Shown: in pieces, positions 30,007-41,177 of the stretch | How positions within the stretch are numbered: position 1 is the stretch's first letter | Layout: every line of letters begins with the position of its first letter | NCBI RefSeq assembly: GCF_007830035.1 | Contig: NZ_VLKN01000006.1 | Span: 206,142-270,141, forward strand | Origin: Luteimonas cucumeris | GTDB taxonomy: Bacteria > Pseudomonadota > Gammaproteobacteria > Xanthomonadales > Xanthomonadaceae | Length of the DNA stretch: 64,000 bases | Direction: 5' to 3' | The notes under the pieces: generated by a model | Seen by the model: the letters and a program-made list of their open reading frames with translations, nothing else | Databases searched by the model: none | What the model was told of the DNA's origin: nothing | Made by a program: the position numbers and the translations under genes

Positions 30007-30939
30007 CTACGCCTTGCGCCGCCCATGCGCCTCGAACGCCGCATACATCGCGGTCGCCGCCACCAGCGGCGCCAGGTAGTAGAACGCGCGGTACACCAGC
30101 AACGCCGCCAGCAGTTGCGGTTGTGCGACCGCGCGGCCGAGCATGGCCAGGAACACCGCTTCCAGCACGCCGATCCCGGCGGGAATGTGCGCGATGGCGG
30201 TGGCGACCGCGCCCAGCAGCAGCACACCCAGCACCACCGGATAGTCGACCTGCTGTTGCAGCAGCACGTACACGATAGCCGCCATCACCGACCAGTTGCC
30301 CGCCGCCAGTGCGAGCTGCAGCAGCGCAAGCGGCAGCGAAGGCAGGCGGAAATGGCGGCCGCGCACGTGCAGCACGCGGTCGTGAAATCGCCAGCAGGCG
30401 ACGAGGTAAGCCGCGACCGTGGCCAGCATCGCCGCGCCCAGTATCTGCAGGCCCGGCACGTGGATCTTCCAGTCGGCCGGCGGTACCACGCTGCGACTGG
30501 TGAACAGCAACCCGGCCAGCAACAGGTAGCCGAGCCAGTTGGTGCTTACGCTGAAGGCGACGATGTGGTGGATGGTGCCCATTCCCAGGCCCGATCGCGA
30601 ATACAGCCGGTAGCGGAAACCGGCACTTCCCACCGCCGCGCCGAGGTTGAGGCTGAAGCCGTAGCAGATGAAGGCGATGATCGCCACGCGCTGCGCCGGC
30701 AGGTGGTGCCGCGCGTAGCGGCGAGCGGCCAGGTCGTAGCCGCAGTAGATGCCGTAACTCAGCAGGACCAGTCCCGCGGCGATGGCGAGCGTCGTCGTGC
30801 CGTAGCCGCGAATCGCATCGCCGACTTCCTGCCAGTCCACCGAGCGCGCATAGCGGAACAGCAGCGCTGCCACCAATGCCAGGAACAGCAGGGAGGCGAT
30901 GCGTCCCAGTCGCCGCAACCCGGGCCGTGGTGTCTTCAT
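30007..30939 (-). CDS. YbhN/lysylphosphatidylglycerol-synthase-TM family membrane protein
   Basis: 310 residues from ATG 30939 (the longer open frame upstream is antisense noise inside clsB). Seven or eight membrane helices. The family pattern VAIIAFICYGFSLNLGAAVGS and HIPAGIGVLEAVFLAML matches UPF0104, the flippase-like domain of MprF. It starts inside the clsB stop (ATGA overlap) as third gene of a ybhP-clsB-ybhN type operon, suggesting a role in phospholipid handling in the inner membrane. Confidence 0.88.
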   Translation of the reverse strand: MKTPRPGLRRLGRIASLLFLALVAALLFRYARSVDWQEVGDAIRGYGTTTLAIAAGLVLLSYGIYCGYDLAARRYARHHLPAQRVAIIAFICYGFSLNLGAAVGSAGFRYRLYSRSGLGMGTIHHIVAFSVSTNWLGYLLLAGLLFTSRSVVPPADWKIHVPGLQILGAAMLATVAAYLVACWRFHDRVLHVRGRHFRLPSLPLALLQLALAAGNWSVMAAIVYVLLQQQVDYPVVLGVLLLGAVATAIAHIPAGIGVLEAVFLAMLGRAVAQPQLLAALLVYRAFYYLAPLVAATAMYAAFEAHGRRKA

Positions 30940-32159
30940 GGCGTCTCGCTGGCGCGCGTCGTGACAGGTGCGCTGACCAGCCGCGTGCGCGGCGTGTGCG
31001 CGGGCAACCAGCCGGCCCAGTCCGGGAAATGGCGCAGGCAGTGGAACAGCAGCGGACGGGTCAACGATTGCCAGGCGCGGCGCTTCGGCACGCTGGCCGG
31101 GTCGACGGCCTTGCAGTGATGCTGGCGCAGGTCGTCGAGCCGCGCGCGCAGGTCGCGCACGAAGCCTTCGTCGCGTATGAAGACGTTGGCTTCCAGGTTC
31201 AGCGACAGGCTCAGCGGATCGAGATTGCTGGAACCTACCGTGCACCAGTCATCGTCCACCAGCGCGACCTTGCCGTGGAACGGACGTTCGCAGTACTCGT
31301 GGATGCGCACGCCTGCATCGATGAAGTACCGGTACAGCGACCGCGCCGCGGTGAGCGCGATCTGCGTGTCCGGCTCGCCCTGGAAGATCAGCGACACGGC
31401 CACGCCGCGGCGCGCGGCATTGCGCAGGTCGCGCAGGAAGCCATAGCCGGGGAAGAAATAGGCGTTGGCGATCAGTATTTCGCGTCGGGCGGCGCGGATG
31501 GCGCGGCGGTATTCCTGTTCGATGGCGGTGGAACGGCGCGTGTTGTCGCGCAGCAGGAGCATGACCTGCGCATCGCCGGCCGCCTGCATCGGCGTGGCAT
31601 CGGCCGATGGTTGCCAGTCCGAGCCGACGCCGCGCGATGCGATGGAAACTTCGATGAAATCGCGGATGTCGGCCACCACCGGGCCCTGCAGTCGCACCGC
31701 GTAATCCTGCTTCGCTTCAGGGCCGAAGTCGGCCACGTGGTCGGCGGAGAAATTGATGCCGCCGACGAAAGCCGTCGTCCCGTCCACCACCAGCAGTTTG
31801 CGATGCATGCGCCGGAACACATGCAGCCGCATGCCGAGCAACCTGCGATGCGGGTCGAACATCCGCAGCCGCGCCCCGGCGGCGGACAGCTGTGCCAGGA
31901 ATTCCGGGGAGAACTCCGGCGAACCGTAGCCGTCCACCAGGACTTCAACGCGCACGCCGCGTTGCGCTGCCTCGACGAGCAGGCGATGCAGCTCAAGGCC
32001 GATCTTGTCCTCGAACAGGATGAAGGTCTCCAGCAGCACCTCGTGCCGGGCTGCCGCGATCGCCGCGAACACGGCCGCGAAGAATTCCTCGCCATTCTCC
32101 AGCAGGTCCACGCGGTTGCCGCTGCGCCAGACGCCATCGCGCGTGTCGTGCGTGGTCAC
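30936..32159 (-). CDS. clsB: cardiolipin synthase B (phospholipase D superfamily)
   Basis: 407 residues from GTG 32159, coupled to the upstream gene by a GTGA overlap. Two HKD motifs: HRKLLVVDGTTAFVGGIN in the first half and HGKVALVDDDWCTVGSSNLD in the second. Length is close to E. coli ClsB (YbhO). It makes cardiolipin by phosphatidyl transfer at the inner membrane. It is the middle gene of the three-gene operon whose order matches E. coli ybhP-ybhO-ybhN. Confidence 0.93.
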   Translation of the reverse strand: MTTHDTRDGVWRSGNRVDLLENGEEFFAAVFAAIAAARHEVLLETFILFEDKIGLELHRLLVEAAQRGVRVEVLVDGYGSPEFSPEFLAQLSAAGARLRMFDPHRRLLGMRLHVFRRMHRKLLVVDGTTAFVGGINFSADHVADFGPEAKQDYAVRLQGPVVADIRDFIEVSIASRGVGSDWQPSADATPMQAAGDAQVMLLLRDNTRRSTAIEQEYRRAIRAARREILIANAYFFPGYGFLRDLRNAARRGVAVSLIFQGEPDTQIALTAARSLYRYFIDAGVRIHEYCERPFHGKVALVDDDWCTVGSSNLDPLSLSLNLEANVFIRDEGFVRDLRARLDDLRQHHCKAVDPASVPKRRAWQSLTRPLLFHCLRHFPDWAGWLPAHTPRTRLVSAPVTTRASETP

Positions 32160-32902
32160 AGCTCGATCCCCGCGAACAGCGGCACGTGATCGGACAGGTG
32201 TGACCACGGATGCGTCGACAGCACCCGTGGCGCGTGCGCGCGAGCATTGCGCAGATAGATGCGATCCACCGGCAGCAGCGGCCATCGTGCCGGGAAGGTG
32301 CGCGCGAGACGACCATGCGCCTGCTCGAAGGCTTCGTGCATGCCGCATTGCGTCATCAATACGTGGCCGCGCGTGCGCCAGTCGTTGAAGTCGCCGGCAA
32401 CGATCAGCGGTGCGTCGCCGGGTATCTCATTGTCGATGACCTCGCACAGCAGCCCGAGCTGGCGTTGGCGATGCCCTTCGCGCAGACCCAGGTGCACGCA
32501 GATCGTGTGCAGCGGGTGCGTTGTCCCGGGCAACTGGACTGTGCAATGCAGCAGGCCGCGTTGCTCATGGCCGTGCACGGACACGTCGCGGTTCTGCTGC
32601 GACAGGATCGGGAACTTCGACAGCAGCGCGTTGCCGTGGTGGCCGTCCGGGTAGGCCGCGTTCTGGCCGTAGGCGAACTGGGTCCAGAGCGTGTCGGCGA
32701 GGAACTCGTATTGCGGCCCCTGCGGCCAGTTCATGTGGCGCTTGGCATACCGCGCGTGCGCGCCGAGCACTTCCTGCAGGAACACCATGTCCGCCGACAC
32801 CTCGCGAATGGCCTCGCGCAGTTCCGGCAGGATGAAGCGCCGGTTGAGCAGGTTGAAGCCCATGTGGACGTTCACGGTGAGGACGTTCAACGCGGCTGGC
32901 AT
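32156..32902 (-). CDS. endonuclease/exonuclease/phosphatase family protein (YbhP-like)
   Basis: 248 residues. The EEP fold is shown by NVHMGF, VFLQEVLG (metal-binding Glu), CVHLGL, VAGDFNDW (catalytic Asp/Asn) and the terminal WSHLSDHVPL (catalytic His). The substrate could be a phospholipid head group, nucleic acid or phosphoester. It is the first gene of the operon with clsB and the YbhN-type gene, which favours lipid metabolism. Confidence 0.9.
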   Translation of the reverse strand: MPAALNVLTVNVHMGFNLLNRRFILPELREAIREVSADMVFLQEVLGAHARYAKRHMNWPQGPQYEFLADTLWTQFAYGQNAAYPDGHHGNALLSKFPILSQQNRDVSVHGHEQRGLLHCTVQLPGTTHPLHTICVHLGLREGHRQRQLGLLCEVIDNEIPGDAPLIVAGDFNDWRTRGHVLMTQCGMHEAFEQAHGRLARTFPARWPLLPVDRIYLRNARAHAPRVLSTHPWSHLSDHVPLFAGIEL

Positions 32903-33022
32903 TCATGGCCCTTGCTCTGGTTTGCGCGGAAGGCGAGCGACGATGCAGAGGTCACTGCGGCAAGCGCTCCCATCGGAAGCGGCTCCTGCTGGAAGGCATT
33001 CCACTGCTCGCTGGCACCGGCA

Positions 33023-35131
33023 TCACGCCAGTGTGCGAACCCTGGGCTCGCGATCCCATTGCCTCGTTCTTGCCGCCTTGATGAAGCTCTTCGCGTTGCC
33101 GGCATCGACCACACCGGCATCCTTGCCGATGCCGGCGGCCTGCAGCACGGCCTGCGCGCCGGTATCTGCGGCGATGGCTTTCAGGTGGCCGAAGGCATCG
33201 CGGACGAAATCCACGGCCGCCGCTTCTCTGGACAGGCGTTTGCCGCCTTCCCCGGACAACACCAGCGCCACTGCGTCGAATACGGTGGAAGGCGTGCCGG
33301 CCAGCTGGCCGTCGGCGGGCAGCTTCTTGCCGCCACCCACTTTGGCGCCGCCCAGCTTCGGCGCGACGATCTTGACGGTCGCGCCTGCATCTTCTGCCGC
33401 CTTACGCAGTGATCTGATCGTGGAAACATCGGAGCCGTCATCGATCAGGATGCCGATCACACGGCCTTCCAGCGTGTCCTTCATCTTGCCGATGATCTGC
33501 AGCGCGGGCGACGGCTTCATGTCCTGCGGCTTGACTGCGGCAGGCGGTGCAGGGGGCAATGCATCGAGGCCGAGTCCATCGGCGACGCGCTTCGCCAGGT
33601 CCGCATCGATGTGGCGCAGGTGTCCGACCATCGCTTCGCGAACGTGCGCCGTGCCGACCTTCGACAGTTCGAAGACCAGCGCCGATGCGAGGTGCGCCTG
33701 CTCGTGGCTGGTCTGGCTGCGGTAGAACAGTCGCGGCTGGGTGTAGTGATCAGCGAAACTCTCTGCGCGGATGCGGCCCTTGCCGCCGTCGTTGGCCGGG
33801 GTCGCATGACTGCGAAAACCTTCCGGCGCCTCGCGCGGAGAATCGGCCTGCAGCGAACTGGGCTCGTAATTGACGCGCCCCTTGGGGACGAGCATCTGCA
33901 TGTGGCCGTCGCGTTGCAGGTTGGCGAAGGGGCACTTCGGTGCGTTGATCGGGATCTGGTGGAAGTTGGGGCCGCCGAGCCGGATCAACTGCGTGTCGAG
34001 ATAGGAGAACAGCCGCCCCTGCAGCAAGGGGTCGTTGCTGAAATCGATCCCGGGCACGATGTTGGCGGGACAGTACGCGACCTGTTCGGTCTCGGCGAAG
34101 AAATTGTCGGGCCAGCGATCGAGCACCATACGCCCGACAACGGTGAGCGGCACGATTTCCTCGGGGATCAGCTTGGTGGCATCGAGATGGTCGAACGGGA
34201 ATCCGTCGGCCTGTTCCTGCGTGAAGAGCTGCACCGCGAATTCCCACTCCGGATAGGCGCCGTTCTGGATGGCTTCGAACAGGTCGCGCCGGTGGAAGTC
34301 GTTGTCTGCGGCCTGCAGCTTCACCGCCTCGTCCCACACCGTGGACTGGATGCCCAGTTTCGGCCGCCAGTGGAACTTGACGAAGGTGCTGTTGCGCTTG
34401 GCGTCGAGCAGGCGGAAGGAATGCACGCCGAAACCTTCGATCATCCGCAGCGAACGCGGGATGGTGCGATCGGACATCGCCCACATGATCATGTGCATGG
34501 CTTCGGGTGTCAGCGAAATGAAATCCCAGAACGTGTCGTGTGCGCTTGCGGCCTGGGGGAAGGCGCGGTCGGGTTCCATCTTCACTGAATGCACCACGTC
34601 GGGAAACTTCATCGCGTCCTGGATGAAGAACACCGGGATGTTGTTGCCGACCAGGTCCCAGTTACCCTCCTGCGTGTAGAACTTCACCGCGAAGCCGCGC
34701 ACGTCGCGCGGCGTGTCGACCGAGCCGGCACCGCCGGCCACGGTCGAGAAGCGCGTGAACACCGGCGTGCGCGCTCCTACCTCGGTCAGCAGGCGGGCGG
34801 TGGTGTATTTCTTCAGCGACTTGGTCAGCTCGAAGTAACCGTGTGCAGCCGAACCGCGGGCGTGCACGATGCGCTCGGGGATGCGCTCGTGATCGAAATG
34901 GGTGATCTTCTCGCGGAGGATGAAATCCTCCAGCAATGTCGGCCCGCGCGGCGTGGCGCGCAGCGAGTTCTGGTTGTCAGGGATCGGGATGCCCTGGTTG
35001 GTGGTCAGCGGCGGATGCTTGCCACCGGGCCCCTGGTGCAGTTCATCGCCGTGGCCGCGCGTGTCGCGGCTGACGGCGGCTGCGGGCCTGGAAGCAGGTG
35101 AGGACGGGCTGGGGTGTTTCTTCGCGGCCAT
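33023..35131 (-). CDS. katE: catalase HPII-type (clade 2, large subunit)
   Basis: 702 residues. The catalase core has [15 protein letters not shown] (active-site His region), [32 protein letters not shown]-type [11 protein letters not shown], and the C-terminal flavodoxin/DJ-1-like domain ([20 protein letters not shown], about 555-690) specific to large-subunit catalases such as KatE. It breaks down hydrogen peroxide in the cytoplasm. Monocistronic by context; 120 bp separate it from the next gene on the same strand. Confidence 0.96.
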   Translation of the reverse strand: MAAKKHPSPSSPASRPAAAVSRDTRGHGDELHQGPGGKHPPLTTNQGIPIPDNQNSLRATPRGPTLLEDFILREKITHFDHERIPERIVHARGSAAHGYFELTKSLKKYTTARLLTEVGARTPVFTRFSTVAGGAGSVDTPRDVRGFAVKFYTQEGNWDLVGNNIPVFFIQDAMKFPDVVHSVKMEPDRAFPQAASAHDTFWDFISLTPEAMHMIMWAMSDRTIPRSLRMIEGFGVHSFRLLDAKRNSTFVKFHWRPKLGIQSTVWDEAVKLQAADNDFHRRDLFEAIQNGAYPEWEFAVQLFTQEQADGFPFDHLDATKLIPEEIVPLTVVGRMVLDRWPDNFFAETEQVAYCPANIVPGIDFSNDPLLQGRLFSYLDTQLIRLGGPNFHQIPINAPKCPFANLQRDGHMQMLVPKGRVNYEPSSLQADSPREAPEGFRSHATPANDGGKGRIRAESFADHYTQPRLFYRSQTSHEQAHLASALVFELSKVGTAHVREAMVGHLRHIDADLAKRVADGLGLDALPPAPPAAVKPQDMKPSPALQIIGKMKDTLEGRVIGILIDDGSDVSTIRSLRKAAEDAGATVKIVAPKLGGAKVGGGKKLPADGQLAGTPSTVFDAVALVLSGEGGKRLSREAAAVDFVRDAFGHLKAIAADTGAQAVLQAAGIGKDAGVVDAGNAKSFIKAARTRQWDREPRVRTLA

Positions 35132-35284
35132 GGCGCGGCTCCTGCGGATTTTCGGGCGATCGCTCGCAGTGCGATTCGAGTGCTCATCCTGTTGCCGCAG
35201 GCGTTAACGCATTGTCGTGCCAGCGTGTGCATGCGATGACGACATCGATGAACGGTGACAGGCGCGTGATGCGATGCCATGCCC

Positions 35285-35320
35285 GTAGGCGCAATAACCG
35301 AAGGGCATTGCGCCGAATGG
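35285..35320. repeat. partial copy of GTAGGGCGCAATA palindrome
   Basis: GTAGGCGCAATAACCGAAGG followed by GCATTGCGCCGAATGG. Only the left half is present. It lies in the 327-bp gap between katE and the pseudouridine synthase gene. Nothing else is recognisable there apart from short direct repeats of CATCCTGTTGCCGCAGGC (about 35188 and 35404). Confidence 0.7.
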
Positions 35321-35458
35321 CTTCTGCAGGGCTGGACGCCAGCCATCGCCATTGCCGCCGCAGCGCACGTCGCGGCCCGGAAGCTGTCCGTGCAACGCAT
35401 GACCATCCTGTTGCCGCAGGCATCAACGCGAAGATCGCAGGCTCGGTAAGCTGTCACC

Positions 35459-36343
35459 ATGAAAGCCGCGCCACCCGATCGCAACGGAATCGCTGCCAGC
35501 CGCCTGCAACTACCGGCGGGACCGTGGTCGACCGTGCTGGACTGCCTCTGCGCGCAATTTCCGGCGATCGATCGTGCACGCTGGCTCGATCGCATCGATC
35601 GTGGCCGCGTACTGGATGCTCAGGCGCGACCGATCGCCGCCGATGCGCCGTATCGCGTCGGGGCGGAAATCCGCTATTACCGCGAAGTGGCTGACGAGCC
35701 GCGGATTCCCTTCGCCGAAACCATCCTCCATGCCGACGAACACCTGGTGGTCGCCGACAAGCCGCATTTCCTGGCGGTGACCCCGGCCGGCGGCTTCGTC
35801 GCCGAAACCCTGCTGGCCCGACTGCAGCGGCGACTCGGCAATCCCGACCTGGTGCCGCTGCATCGCATCGACCGCGCCACGGCGGGCCTGATGCTGTTCT
35901 CGGCCAATCCCGCCACGCGCGCGCGATACCAGGCGCTGTTTCGCGAACGCCGGATCGACAAGCAGTACCAAGCGCTGGCGCCGGCCCTGCCCGGGCAGGC
36001 TTTCCCGTTGCTGCGCAGGACGCGGCTGGCGCGCGGCGAGCCGTTCTTCCGCATGCAGGAAACCGACGGCGAGCCGAACAGCGAAACCCGCATCGATGTG
36101 ATCGCGCGCGAAGCGGCGCACTGGCGCTACGCCTTGCAGCCCATCACTGGCCGCAAGCACCAGCTGCGCGTGCACATGGCCGCACTGGGCGCACCGATCC
36201 TCGGCGACACGTTCTATCCACAGCTGGCAGCGCAGGTCGCCGACGATTATTCCCGTCCGCTGAAGCTGCAGGCGAAATCGCTGGCATTCGTCGATCCGGT
36301 CACGGGCCAGCAACGCCGTTTCAGCAGCGGGTTGGAGCTTTGA
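35459..36343 (+). CDS. RluA-family RNA pseudouridine synthase
   Basis: 294 residues. An N-terminal S4-like segment (WLDRIDRGRVLDAQARPI) is followed by the catalytic domain with LVVADKPHFLAVTPAG and HRIDRATAGLMLFS, containing the catalytic Asp, then KQYQAL and GRKHQLRVHMAALGAPILGD. It isomerises uridine in rRNA or tRNA; the exact target cannot be read from sequence. It is a single gene between repeat-rich spacers. Confidence 0.92.
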   Translation: MKAAPPDRNGIAASRLQLPAGPWSTVLDCLCAQFPAIDRARWLDRIDRGRVLDAQARPIAADAPYRVGAEIRYYREVADEPRIPFAETILHADEHLVVADKPHFLAVTPAGGFVAETLLARLQRRLGNPDLVPLHRIDRATAGLMLFSANPATRARYQALFRERRIDKQYQALAPALPGQAFPLLRRTRLARGEPFFRMQETDGEPNSETRIDVIAREAAHWRYALQPITGRKHQLRVHMAALGAPILGDTFYPQLAAQVADDYSRPLKLQAKSLAFVDPVTGQQRRFSSGLEL

Positions 36344-36376
36344 TCCCTGCTTTCTCGCGGTTGTCGAACGCAGGGC

Positions 36377-36467
36377 GTAGGGCGCAATAAGCGAAGCGCA
36401 TTGCGCCGCATGGTTACACGGAGGGCATTACATCCGGCGCATTACGCCTGCGGCTAATGCGCCCTAC
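36377..36467. repeat. dispersed palindrome, GTAGGGCGCAATA family, copy 4
   Basis: GTAGGGCGCAATAAGCGAAG at the left and GCGGCTAATGCGCCCTAC at the right, 91 bp, as at 13824 and 18475. It lies between the convergent pseudouridine synthase and gcvP genes. Confidence 0.85.
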
Positions 36468-36484
36468 GCCACTGGACTCGGAGA

Positions 36485-36543
36485 ACGTTGCGTGCGCTGC
36501 GCGCACGACCGCCATTTCCATCGTGCGCACAGCGCACGCTACG
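36485..36543. repeat. inverted repeat, GTAGCGTGCGCTG family, copy 2
   Basis: Arms ACGTTGCGTGCGCTGCGCGC and, on the other side, GCGCACAGCGCACGCTACG. One arm carries changes relative to the perfect copy at 11271-11330. Confidence 0.8.
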
Positions 36544-36571
36544 AACCGCGGGTCACGCCCGCGGTACGCTT

Positions 36572-36597
36572 AAAAAAAGGCCCCGCGATGCGGGGCC
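36572..36597 (-). terminator. intrinsic terminator of gcvP
   Basis: On the minus strand GGCCCCGC, short loop, GCGGGGCC followed by seven T residues, 45 bp after the gcvP stop. Confidence 0.92.
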
Positions 36598-36641
36598 AAG
36601 AAAGGATCGGCGAACAAGCCAATCAATGAGATGCCGAACGG

Positions 36642-39533
<2,892 letters not shown>

Positions 39534-39580
39534 GACGGGCGTCCGGGAATGGCCATGAGGCCGGGCGTGCGGTTGCACGT

Positions 39581-39786
39581 GGGCGCCCCTCTGTCCTTTT
39601 GCCTGAGAGTTTCAAAGCGCTGGGGGAGGACCGCGCTTCTTGCCCCTTCGGCGCCGGTTCGTGCCAGTGACGGCAGCCGGTCTCTCCAGAGTTGTGTGCA
39701 CGCGGCGGTCTGGGGCCTGAGCGATTACGGGCGTTGCGCCTTCGGCAGCGGCCATGCCTCCTCGAGGCCGACCGCTTCTCCCACCA
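39581..39786 (-). ncRNA. tandem glycine riboswitch upstream of gcvP
   Basis: Read on the minus strand, two aptamers follow each other. The first (about 39786-39700) has GGGAGAAGCGG, GCTGCCGAAGGCGCAA and CGCTCAGGC. The second (about 39692-39581) has TCTGGAGAGACCGG, GCGCCGAAGGGGCAAG and the canonical CTCTCAGGCAAAAGGACAGA. These are the conserved GCCGAAGG...CAA and CTCAGGC core elements of the gcvT-motif riboswitch. It ends about 48 bp before the gcvP ATG, consistent with glycine-activated expression. Confidence 0.92.
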
Positions 39787-39800
39787 CGTGCTGCGGGTGG

Positions 39801-39806
39801 ATTATA
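39801..39806 (-). promoter_or_regulatory. -10 element of the gcvP promoter
   Basis: A perfect TATAAT on the minus strand, 15 bp upstream of the first riboswitch aptamer, so transcription would start about where the aptamer begins. The -35 region (near CCATGTCC) is weak. Confidence 0.65.
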
Positions 39807-39844
39807 GCCTGCGGGCCGTGTCGGGACATGGCGTTGCAGCCCGC

Positions 39845-39962
39845 GCTTCGCGCCCCGCACCTCATCCCGGGCCTCGCTCCGCAGGGGCGGGAGCGCACTG
39901 CCACGTTGCGCGCTCCTTTCCCGCATGCGGACAGGGGCGCGAAGTGCGGGTTGGGTGAGGGG
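39845..39962. repeat. degraded dispersed intergenic repeat
   Basis: Minus-strand reading begins CCCTCACCCAACCCGCACTT and continues to CGGAGCGAGGCCCGGGATGA. This is the CCCTCACCCAACC-type intergenic repeat often seen in Xanthomonadaceae genomes (recalled, not searched here). It is between the gcvP promoter and the VOC gene and has no coding potential. Confidence 0.4.
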
Positions 39963-40014
39963 GGACGGCATTCGCCGTCGTACCATGGCGATACGTCGTA
40001 GTTCAGGAGCTGCC

Positions 40015-40458
40015 ATGTCCCGCCTGCCATTCCAGTTGCGGCAGATCGACCACGTCGTGCTGCGCGTGCGCGATGCCGCTGCCATGCAGGCGTTCTATTG
40101 CGAGGTGCTCGGCTGCACGGTCGAGCGCCACCAGGAAGCGATCGGGCTTCTGCAGCTGCGCGCCGGGAGTTCGCTGATCGACCTGGTCCCGGTCGACGGC
40201 AAGCTCGGTCGCATCGGCGGCGCGGCGCCGGGCGCGGAAGGGCGCAACATGGATCACCTGTGCCTGCGCGTGGAGCCATTCGACCGCGAGGCCATCGTCG
40301 CCCATCTGCAGGCACACGGCGCGCGCATCGGCGAGTTCGGTTCCCGCTACGGCGCCGAGGGCGAGGGACCTTCGCAGTACCTGTTCGATCCGGAAGGCAA
40401 CGTGGTGGAGCTGAAGGGCCCGCCGGACCGGGACGCGGCCCAGGAGAACCGTCGATGA
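40015..40458 (+). CDS. VOC family protein (glyoxalase fold)
   Basis: 147 residues from ATG 40015, with AGGAG 7 bases upstream. It has two VOC modules: IDHVVLRVRDAAAMQAFYCEVLGC and NMDHLCLRVEPFDREAI, ending with YLFDPEGNVVELKGP, the usual metal-site Glu strand. It resembles the YaeR/lactoylglutathione-lyase-like subgroup. It overlaps the next gene by ATGA, the first of three coupled genes that end with a drug efflux transporter. Confidence 0.9.
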   Translation: MSRLPFQLRQIDHVVLRVRDAAAMQAFYCEVLGCTVERHQEAIGLLQLRAGSSLIDLVPVDGKLGRIGGAAPGAEGRNMDHLCLRVEPFDREAIVAHLQAHGARIGEFGSRYGAEGEGPSQYLFDPEGNVVELKGPPDRDAAQENRR

Positions 40459-41177
40459 CCGACGGCGGGACTGTGCCTGTGCACGTGCCGGCCGAGGCGT
40501 CCGTCGAACGACCGCGCCGCTCCTGGGTACTGGACGTGCTGGAGGTGATGAAGCGCGAGCCGATCCTGTTCGTGACGCTGGCGTATGTCGGGGTGTCCTT
40601 CATCGGACTGTGGGCGAGCTACTGGTTCTTCCGCCGTTTCAATCTGCCGGTGCTCGAATACCTGCAGGTCAGCGATTTCCTCGTCGCCGGCCTGCGCGAT
40701 CCGGCCTACCTGGCGTGGGTGCTTGCCTACGCATTGCTGATGTGGGCGGTCAGCTGGCCGCTGTTCTTCTGGCGACACCACCCGCAACGCGTCGACGAAT
40801 ACCGCCGGCGCTGGTGGGGGCGGGCGGTGTTCCCGAAACGCGTGGATCCGACGCGTCCGCCCGGCCGTTTTTCCTGGGCGCCGGAAACGGCGCTGGCGTT
40901 CGGCCTGTTCTGGGGCGGCGTCTGGATACTGATGGCGGTCGTGTTGGCCAAGGCGGAAAACGTCATCGACGGCGGCGGCGATCGCGTCGCGGTGACGCTG
41001 TCGGGTGAATCGCGACCGCTGACCGGCGAGGCGCGCCTGCTTGGCACCAGCAGCAACTACGTGTTCCTGTACTGGCCGGCGAGTGGACGCGCCGAGGCGG
41101 TCACGGTGCAGGCCATCGCGCGCCTCGAGTCGCTGCCGCGCCGCACGCCGGCGGCATCGATGCAGGTGGCGAAGTGA
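40455..41177 (+). CDS. membrane protein of unknown function
   Basis: 240 residues with about three hydrophobic helices (roughly 34-54, 78-100 and 142-162). The C-terminal 75 residues look like a small extracytoplasmic or cytosolic beta domain (VAVTLSGESRPLTGEARLLG then YVFLYWP). No family is recognised. It starts inside the VOC gene stop (ATGA) and its own TGA is overlapped by the GTG start of the efflux gene, so it is translationally coupled on both sides. Confidence 0.75.
   Translation: MTDGGTVPVHVPAEASVERPRRSWVLDVLEVMKREPILFVTLAYVGVSFIGLWASYWFFRRFNLPVLEYLQVSDFLVAGLRDPAYLAWVLAYALLMWAVSWPLFFWRHHPQRVDEYRRRWWGRAVFPKRVDPTRPPGRFSWAPETALAFGLFWGGVWILMAVVLAKAENVIDGGGDRVAVTLSGESRPLTGEARLLGTSSNYVFLYWPASGRAEAVTVQAIARLESLPRRTPAASMQVAK

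Noticed and set aside
28369..31119. 916-residue plus-strand open frame
   Set aside because: It is antisense to the histidine kinase and YbhN-type gene and has low-complexity composition.
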